64,000 nucleotides of DNA, from NCBI RefSeq assembly GCF_014648915.1, contig NZ_BMSA01000014.1:124001-188000 (forward strand), written 5' to 3'. Below the pieces are notes generated by a model. The model saw only the letters and a list, made by a program, of their open reading frames with translations, had not been told where the DNA came from and searched no databases. Of this stretch, positions 58,983-64,000 are shown piece after piece; position 1 is the stretch's first letter, and every line of letters starts with the position of its first letter. Both the position numbers and the translations under genes were made by a program. The DNA comes from Streptomyces phaeofaciens (GTDB lineage: Bacteria; Actinomycetota; Actinomycetes; Streptomycetales; Streptomycetaceae).

Positions 58983-61028
58983 TTGTCCACGCCCGCCCAC
59001 GACGATCCCCTCGGCCGGGAGCGCGCCCACCTCTTCTCCTCCCGCGCCGCCCTGCGCGCCATGCGGGAGGACGTCGAGTCCCTCGACATCAGCGACGTCA
59101 CCGCGAACTGGGTCAACGCCCAGATCCTGGAGCGCCAGATCGAGGAGCGCATCAAGGCGCTCGCCGACCTCAGTGACACCCCGCTGTTCTTCGGCCGGCT
59201 CGACTACCTGCACGCTCCCGGCGCCGACCGGGCGGAGGGCGCGGAGGGGGAACGGTTCTACATCGGGCGGCGGCATGTGCACGACGAGGGCGGCGACCCG
59301 ATGGTCATCGACTGGCGTGCGCCGGTCTCGCAGCCGTTCTACCGGGCCTCGAAGAAGGACCCGATGGACATCGGGCTCAGGCGGCGCTTCGGCTACACCG
59401 GCGGCGACCTGACCGCGTACGAGGACGAGCACCTCTCCGACCCCGGGGAGGCGGCGCGCACCAGCAAGCTGCTCCAGCAGGAGATCGAGCGGCCGCGTGT
59501 CGGTCCGATGCGGGACATCGTCGCCACCATCCAGCCCGAGCAGGACGAGATCGTCCGTTCCGGGCTGGGCGGGACGGTGTGCGTGCAGGGAGGCCCGGGA
59601 ACCGGGAAGACGGCCGTCGGCCTGCACCGTGTCGCGTACCTCCTCTACGCCCACCGGGAGCGGCTCGCCCGCACCGGCACCCTGGTCATCGGGCCGAACC
59701 GGTCCTTCCTGCACTACATCGAGCAGGTGCTGCCCGCCCTGGGTGAGATGGCGGTGCGCCAGGCGACCGTCGACGACCTGGTGGCGCAGGTGGAGGTGCG
59801 GGGCGCGGACGACGCGGCCGCCGCGATCGTCAAGGGCGACGCGAGGATGGCCCAGGTCGTGCGCCGGGCCGTCTACGCGCACGTCAGGATGCCCACCGAG
59901 CCGGTGGTCGTGGTGCGCGGCTCCCGCCGGTGGCGGGTCCCGGCGTACGAACTGGAGGTCATGGTCCGCGAGTTGCTGGACCGGGACATCCGGTACGGCG
60001 CCGCCCGGGACGCGCTGCCGCAGCGCGTCGCGCACGCCGTGCTGGTGCAGATGGAGCGTTCCGGCGAGGCGCCGGACGACCGGGTGCAGGACGCCGTCGC
60101 CCGCAACACGGCGGTCAAGGCGGCCGTGAAGGAGCTCTGGCCGCCGGTCGACCCGGCGAAGCTCGTGCTGCGGCTGCTCTCGGACCCGGACTTCCTCGCC
60201 GCGCACGCGGAGGGGATCCTCACCGAGGACGAGCAGAAGACGATCCTGTGGGCGAAGCCGGCGCGGTCGGTGAAGTCCGCCAGGTGGTCGGCGGCGGACG
60301 CGGTGCTGATCGACGAGGCGACGGACGTCGTGGAGCGCACGCACTCCCTCGGCCATGTCGTCCTCGACGAGGCGCAGGACCTCTCCCCCATGCAGTACCG
60401 GGCCGTCGGCCGCCGGTGCACCACCGGCAGCGCGACCGTCCTGGGGGACCTGGCGCAGGGCACCACGCCGTGGGCGACACGCAGCTGGGCGGAGGCGCTG
60501 ACCCACCTCGGCAAGCCGGAGGCGGTGGTCGAGGAGCTGACCGCCGGTTTCCGGGTGCCGACGGACGTCATCACGTACGCCTCCCGGCTGCTGCCGCACA
60601 TCGCGCCCGGACTGACCCCGGTCGCCTCGGTCCGGGAGAACCCCGGCTTCTTCGACCTGCGGCCGGTCGAGGAGACCGCCGAGGTGGTGGCCGCGTGCGA
60701 GGAGCTGCTGCGCAACGAGGGCTCGACCGGCCTGATCGCGGCCGACGCCCGGGTGCCCGTGCTCGCCCAGGCCCTGACGGCGGCCGGTATCGCCCATCTG
60801 GCCCCCGGCGAGGAGACCACCCGCGAGACCCGTCTCACCCTGGTCCCGGCCTCCCTGGCCAAGGGCCTGGAGTACGACTACGTGGTCCTCGACGAGCCCC
60901 GCGCGGTCGTCGACGCCGAACCGGACGAGCGCACGGGTCTGCGCCGCCTGTACGTGGCTCTGACCCGAGCGGTGTCGGGCCTGATCGTGACGCACGGGGG
61001 GCCGCTGCCGGAGCAGCTCACGGCCTGA
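58983..61028 (+). CDS. HelD-family RNA polymerase-associated ATPase (UvrD-like superfamily 1)
   Basis: A 681-residue SF1 protein. An N-terminal helical arm (MREDVESLDISDVTANWVNA, RQIEERIKALADL) matches HelD, which inserts into RNA polymerase channels to recycle stalled enzyme. Then come an MVIDWRAPVSQPFYRA segment typical of HelD, Walker A VQGGPGTGKTAVGLHRVAYL, Walker B HVVLDEAQDLSPMQYRAV and the C-terminal GLEYDYVVLDEP and LYVALTRAVSGL motifs. The start is TTG 58983 behind GGAGG. A HelR-like rifamycin-protection role exists in some family members; it cannot be assigned here. Confidence 0.88.
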   Translation: MSTPAHDDPLGRERAHLFSSRAALRAMREDVESLDISDVTANWVNAQILERQIEERIKALADLSDTPLFFGRLDYLHAPGADRAEGAEGERFYIGRRHVHDEGGDPMVIDWRAPVSQPFYRASKKDPMDIGLRRRFGYTGGDLTAYEDEHLSDPGEAARTSKLLQQEIERPRVGPMRDIVATIQPEQDEIVRSGLGGTVCVQGGPGTGKTAVGLHRVAYLLYAHRERLARTGTLVIGPNRSFLHYIEQVLPALGEMAVRQATVDDLVAQVEVRGADDAAAAIVKGDARMAQVVRRAVYAHVRMPTEPVVVVRGSRRWRVPAYELEVMVRELLDRDIRYGAARDALPQRVAHAVLVQMERSGEAPDDRVQDAVARNTAVKAAVKELWPPVDPAKLVLRLLSDPDFLAAHAEGILTEDEQKTILWAKPARSVKSARWSAADAVLIDEATDVVERTHSLGHVVLDEAQDLSPMQYRAVGRRCTTGSATVLGDLAQGTTPWATRSWAEALTHLGKPEAVVEELTAGFRVPTDVITYASRLLPHIAPGLTPVASVRENPGFFDLRPVEETAEVVAACEELLRNEGSTGLIAADARVPVLAQALTAAGIAHLAPGEETTRETRLTLVPASLAKGLEYDYVVLDEPRAVVDAEPDERTGLRRLYVALTRAVSGLIVTHGGPLPEQLTA

Positions 61029-61042
61029 GCAGCTCACGGCCT
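61011..61042. repeat. 16-bp tandem duplication over the HelD stop codon
   Basis: GAGCAGCTCACGGCCT is repeated head to tail (61011-61026, 61027-61042). The first copy encodes the final EQLTA and the stop codon overlaps the junction, so the second copy is untranslated. Confidence 0.85.
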
Positions 61043-61097
61043 GAGCCCGCGGGGCCTCACCGGTCCGGCTTCCGGTCCCGTTTCCGGTCCGGCTGGG

Positions 61098-61799
61098 TCA
61101 GTGTTCCCGGCCCTCGTCCAGTGCCCGTCGCCACTCCCGCACCGCCTGCGCCGACACCGGGCCCGTCCAGCCCCCGGGGCGGGCCGCGCCGCCGATGTGG
61201 AAGGCGTCGATCCCGGCGGCGCGCAGGGCCGGCACATGGTCGAGGCGGAGGCCGCCGCCGACCAGGAGCTGCTGCTCGTAGCCCTGCTCGCCGCCGCAGG
61301 CCGCCTCGGCGAGCAGGACCGGCAGGCCCTCGTCGACGCCGGAGGCGGAGCCGGCCGTGAGGTAGGTGTCGAGGCCGGGCATGCCGTCCAGCTGCTTGCG
61401 CAGGGCGTTGCGGTCGGCGCTGTGGTCCAGGGCCCGGTGGAACGTCCAGGGGCAGCCGTCCAGTTCCGCGACGATCCGTTCCACGGCGGCCAGGTCAGGA
61501 CCGCCCTCCGCGTCGAGGAAACCGAGCACGAACTCCTCGGCGCCGGCCGACCGCAGCGCACGGGCGGCCCGCACGAGCCGGTCGACGTCGCCCGCGGCGA
61601 AGCCGTCCGCCAGCCGCAGCATCACGCGCAGCCGGAGGCCGACCGCGGCCCGGATCGCGGCGAAGACCTCGACGGGCGGGGTGAGCCCGTCCGCGGCCAT
61701 GTCGGTGATCAGTTCGAGGCGGTCCGCGCCTCCGGCCTGCGCGGCGACGGCGTCCTCGGCGTCGAGGGCGATCACCTCCAGAACTGCACGCTCGCTCAT
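61098..61799 (-). CDS. cutC: CutC family protein
   Basis: A 233-residue TIM-barrel protein of the CutC family, named for copper homeostasis but with doubtful function. Motifs are LEVIALDAEDAVAAQAGGADRLEL, LRVMLRLADGF, WTFHRALDHSADR, TAGSASGVDEG and LVGGGLRLDHV. It is divergent from an HD-domain gene. A DasR-like box overlaps its transcription start region, with a TACTCT -10 just upstream (61838-61843), suggesting control by N-acetylglucosamine status. Confidence 0.9.
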   Translation of the reverse strand: MSERAVLEVIALDAEDAVAAQAGGADRLELITDMAADGLTPPVEVFAAIRAAVGLRLRVMLRLADGFAAGDVDRLVRAARALRSAGAEEFVLGFLDAEGGPDLAAVERIVAELDGCPWTFHRALDHSADRNALRKQLDGMPGLDTYLTAGSASGVDEGLPVLLAEAACGGEQGYEQQLLVGGGLRLDHVPALRAAGIDAFHIGGAARPGGWTGPVSAQAVREWRRALDEGREH

Positions 61800-61818
61800 G
61801 GGACCCCATTCCTCGGCG

Positions 61819-61834
61819 ATAGGTCTAAACCAAT
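61819..61834. promoter_or_regulatory. DasR-like dre box ATTGGTTTAGACCTAT
   Basis: Read on the minus strand, 12 of 16 positions agree with the dre consensus ACTGGTCTAGACCACT, including the central GGT-TAGACC core. It lies 20 bp upstream of the cutC start and 35 bp upstream of the HD-domain gene, just after the cutC -10, where DasR would repress. Confidence 0.6.
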
Positions 61835-61868
61835 TCAAGAGTATCTCCGTCCGCGCGACAATGAGGCC

Positions 61869-62513
61869 ATGGCCGATCTCGACGCGCTGCGCGCACGCTT
61901 CGCCCACACCCTCCGGGCAGCCCGGGAACCCGGCGAGGGCCCCGACCCGGCGCCCTACGCCGACCGCCTCCTGACCCGCTGGCAGGAGCCGCAGCGCCAC
62001 TACCACACGCTCACGCACCTCACGGCGGTCCTCGACCACGTCGACGCGCTGGAGCGGTACGCCGCCGACCCGGCCGCCGTCCGGCTGGCCGCCTGGTTCC
62101 ACGACGCGGTGTACCTCCCCGACCGCTCCGAGAACGAGGAACGCTCGGCCCGCCTCGCCGAACGCGCCCTGGCGGAGGCCGGGGTTCCGGACGCCCGAAC
62201 CGCCGAGGTCGCCCGCCTGGTCCGGCTCACCGTCACCCACGACCCGGCCGACGACGACCGCGACGGCCAGGTGCTGTGCGACGCCGACCTCGCGATCCTC
62301 GCCGCGCCGCCGTCCGCGTACGCCGCGTACACCGCCGCCGTCCGCGCGGAGTACCACTTCGTGCCGACCGACGCCTTCCGCACCGGCCGCGCCGCGGTCC
62401 TGCGCCAACTCCTGGACCTGCCCCGGCTGTTCAGGACGCCGTACGGGGCGGCGGAGTGGGAGGCGACGGCCCGCTACAACCTGCGGGGCGAGCTGGAGCT
62501 GCTGGCCTCGTGA
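61869..62513 (+). CDS. HD-superfamily metal-dependent phosphohydrolase-like protein
   Basis: A 214-residue protein of the predicted metal-dependent HD family. The metal ligands are His in RHYHTLTHLTAVLDHVD, the HD pair in AAWFHDAVYLPDRSENEERSA and Asp in VLCDADLAILA. The nucleotide or phosphate substrate is unknown. GACAAT at 61857-61862 ends 6 nt before the ATG (leaderless). The stop overlaps the GTG of the next GNAT gene by 4 bp, so the two form an operon. Confidence 0.85.
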   Translation: MADLDALRARFAHTLRAAREPGEGPDPAPYADRLLTRWQEPQRHYHTLTHLTAVLDHVDALERYAADPAAVRLAAWFHDAVYLPDRSENEERSARLAERALAEAGVPDARTAEVARLVRLTVTHDPADDDRDGQVLCDADLAILAAPPSAYAAYTAAVRAEYHFVPTDAFRTGRAAVLRQLLDLPRLFRTPYGAAEWEATARYNLRGELELLAS

Positions 62514-63016
62514 TCCGGACCGCGACCGGCCGCCTCACCCTCCGGAGCGCCGCCCTGCCCGCCCTCGCCGAACTGCGGGCGGGCGGCAGCGGCGGCTACG
62601 CCTGGCTCGGCGGCGCGCCCTACGAGGGGACGCGCGGCGCCGCCGGCATGGCGCTCAAGGCGCATGAAGCGGGCGTCCTGCGCCCCGGCTTCGGGCTCTA
62701 CGTCCTCGTACGGACCGCGGACGGCCGGGCCCTCGGCAGCATGGGCTTCCACGGCGCCCCCGACGAGGACGGCCGCACCGAGATCGGCTACGACCTCGTC
62801 GAGCCCGCCCGCGGCCACGGCTACGCGACCGAGGCCCTGCGCGCGCTGGCCGACTGGGCGCTGGCCCGGGACGACGTACACCGGCTGTTCGCGACCGTCG
62901 CCCACGCCAACGCGCCCTCGCGCGCCGTGCTCGAACGGTCGGGGTTCGTCCTGGTCGGGGAGGGCGAGGAGGAGTACGCCTACGAGCTGCGCCGGCAGCG
63001 GCCGGTGCTCCCCTAG
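62510..63016 (+). CDS. GNAT family N-acetyltransferase (RimJ/RimL type)
   Basis: A 168-residue acetyltransferase. It starts with TGRLTLRSA, the usual RimL-type entry. The acetyl-CoA site is YDLVEPARGHGYATEALRALADWAL, followed by ATVAHANAPSRAVLERSGFVLVG. The start GTG 62510 overlaps the preceding stop (GTGA). The protein or small-molecule substrate is not known. Confidence 0.9.
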   Translation: MIRTATGRLTLRSAALPALAELRAGGSGGYAWLGGAPYEGTRGAAGMALKAHEAGVLRPGFGLYVLVRTADGRALGSMGFHGAPDEDGRTEIGYDLVEPARGHGYATEALRALADWALARDDVHRLFATVAHANAPSRAVLERSGFVLVGEGEEEYAYELRRQRPVLP

Positions 63017-63065
63017 AGCCGGTCGTTCGGATCATGCCGCGCGGGGTGTGGCCCGCAGGCCCTGG

Positions 63066-63353
63066 CTAGACCGTGTCCGGACCGGGGCCCCGTGCCGCGC
63101 CCTTGCGTCTGCGCAGACCCGCCCCGTGCAGCAGCCGCACCACCTCGCGGCTGCCGACCTCGACCGCCCCGGCGGCGACCACCTCGGCGTACCGGTGGGA
63201 CGGGATGTCGTAGTGGTCACGCTCGAAGGCGCGCCGGGGCACGCCCAGGTGCCCGGCGAAGTCGTGCAGTTCGTCGTACGAGACGTCGCTGACCAGGTGG
63301 GACCACATGCGTCCGTGTCCCGGCCAGTTCGGCGGGTCGATGTAGACCGTCAC
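63066..63353 (-). CDS. DUF4031 domain-containing protein
   Basis: A 95-residue protein matching the DUF4031 family: TVYIDPPNWPGHGRMWSHLV, then DELHDFAGHLGVPRRAFERDHYDIPSHRYAEVV, with a basic C-terminus. Function unknown. The GTG start at 63353 overlaps the stop of the preceding gene by 4 bp. Confidence 0.88.
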   Translation of the reverse strand: MTVYIDPPNWPGHGRMWSHLVSDVSYDELHDFAGHLGVPRRAFERDHYDIPSHRYAEVVAAGAVEVGSREVVRLLHGAGLRRRKGAARGPGPDTV

Positions 63354-63745
63354 GACGAGGACGTTCCCCCGGACGCCGAGCCCAGGGCGCCCACCGCCGC
63401 GACCTTCACGCCCGCCAGATGGCACACCCAGTGCGGGTCCGGCCCCAGCTCCGGTTCGACGTCGAGCGCGTGCGGGTCGCCGGAGCCGCACACCGGGCAC
63501 AGCGGCCAGCGCCCGTACCGCTCCAGCAGGGCGTCCTGCACGTCCTGGGCCACCAGCCCGGCCACGTAGTGCGCCCCCTCCGGCCACTGCTCGACCCACC
63601 AGCGCCGCTGGATCACCGAGTCCTCGACCATGGACACCACGTCCGCCGCGGCGACCTGACCGGCGGCCAGATCGGCCAGCACGAGGGAACGCGCGGCGTG
63701 CAGGGCCTGTTCCAGGGGACTCACGGAGTCGGCGGAGGGATCCAT
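63350..63745 (-). CDS. hypothetical protein with CPVCGSGDPH motif (131 aa)
   Basis: Not recognised. Helical N-terminal half (PLEQALHAARSLVLADLAAG, VVSMVEDSVIQRRWWVEQWPEG). The LCPVCGSGDPHAL and WVCHLAGVKV segments supply three Cys and two His that could bind one zinc. It is translationally coupled to the DUF4031 gene downstream. Role unknown. Confidence 0.78.
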   Translation of the reverse strand: MDPSADSVSPLEQALHAARSLVLADLAAGQVAAADVVSMVEDSVIQRRWWVEQWPEGAHYVAGLVAQDVQDALLERYGRWPLCPVCGSGDPHALDVEPELGPDPHWVCHLAGVKVAAVGALGSASGGTSSS

Positions 63746-63799
63746 GTCCCCATTGTGCGCACTCTTGACCGCTTCCAGAACCGAAAATACCTTTCAGAA

Positions 63800-64000
63800 G
63801 TGACCCAGGATGTGAAGGAAACTTTCAGTCCGGCTCAACCGGCCGCGTCCGCACCGGCGCCCGCGCCCGCCGCCCTCGCCGCCAAGGTCCGCACCATGGC
63901 CCCGTCCCTGACCCGTTCCATGCAGCGCGTGGCCGAGGCCGTCGCCGGCGACCCCGCCGGCTGCGCCGCCCTCACCGTCACCGGCCTCGCCGAACGCACC
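63800..64000 (+). CDS. MurR/RpiR family regulator, N-terminal fragment (runs off window)
   Basis: The first 67 codons from GTG 63800. After an Ala/Pro-rich leader (about 30 residues) comes LAAKVRTMAPSLTRSMQRVAEAV and DPAGCAALTVTGLAERT, the start of the HTH_6 domain of RpiR-type regulators. These carry a C-terminal SIS domain that binds a phosphosugar, often N-acetylmuramic acid 6-phosphate. The upstream CTTTCAG repeats (63791-63797 and 63821-63827) may be an autoregulatory site overlapping the start. Confidence 0.8.
   Translation, partial: MTQDVKETFSPAQPAASAPAPAPAALAAKVRTMAPSLTRSMQRVAEAVAGDPAGCAALTVTGLAERT

Overview
The window is a high-GC actinobacterial chromosome segment, almost certainly from a Streptomyces. 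Gene content and order agree with what I remember of the core region of S. coelicolor that holds a citrate synthase, pdxH, a cinnamate/coumarate-CoA ligase operon, serC and the futalosine menaquinone genes mqnB-mqnD. Typical streptomycete signs are many GTG and TTG starts, strong GGAGG ribosome sites next to leaderless genes, TIR-bounded and palindromic intergenic elements, and CebR-type and DasR-like operator sequences. Synteny statements come from memory, not from a search.

Layout. 1-3.3 kb: the 3' end of an IscB-like HNH/RuvC nuclease gene, a structured intergenic region carrying a perfect 16S-complementary Shine-Dalgarno, a cysteine-type leader peptide ahead of a 2-oxoglutarate-dependent oxygenase, and a divergent citrate synthase/pdxH pair with a repeated operator-like sequence. 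4.0-14.9 kb: a minus-strand catabolic operon (DinB-like protein, AtuA-like protein, acyl-CoA carboxylase beta and alpha, acyl-CoA dehydrogenase, acyl-CoA ligase, methylglutaconyl-type hydratase, TetR regulator) that mirrors the Pseudomonas acyclic-terpene (Atu) pathway. 15-19.7 kb: an EamA exporter, then a FemX-like transferase, a 42-residue Lys/Pro-rich peptide and an ABC exporter in one orientation, which is the most unusual locus here. 19.7-29.2 kb: an FAD/Fe-S oxidoreductase, serC, and secreted enzymes (a tripeptidyl aminopeptidase-like hydrolase, a GH5-CBM2 cellulase under a CebR box, and two secreted proteins of unknown role).

29.3-39.5 kb: single-gene functions (SGNH hydrolase, Uma2 nuclease fold, aldo/keto reductase, ThpR, GNAT, MFS/MarR pair, ribbon-helix-helix protein, NCS2 permease, DUF2530, CtpE-like P-type ATPase). 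39.6-42.4 kb: three tandem paralogues of secreted proteins; two of them share an identical 171-bp 3' end. 42.5-53.4 kb: a sacsin-like ATPase, DUF3027, MFS, DUF2771 lipoprotein, mqnB-mqnD, a cold-shock protein, a HAD hydrolase and a MITE-like element that now supplies a stop codon. 53.5-61 kb: a helicase-associated protein, an XPB-type helicase and a HelD-family ATPase. 61-64 kb: a CutC/HD divergent pair around a DasR-like site, GNAT, DUF4031, a hypothetical protein and the start of a MurR/RpiR regulator that runs off the window.

No rRNA, tRNA, CRISPR array, integrase or complete IS was seen.
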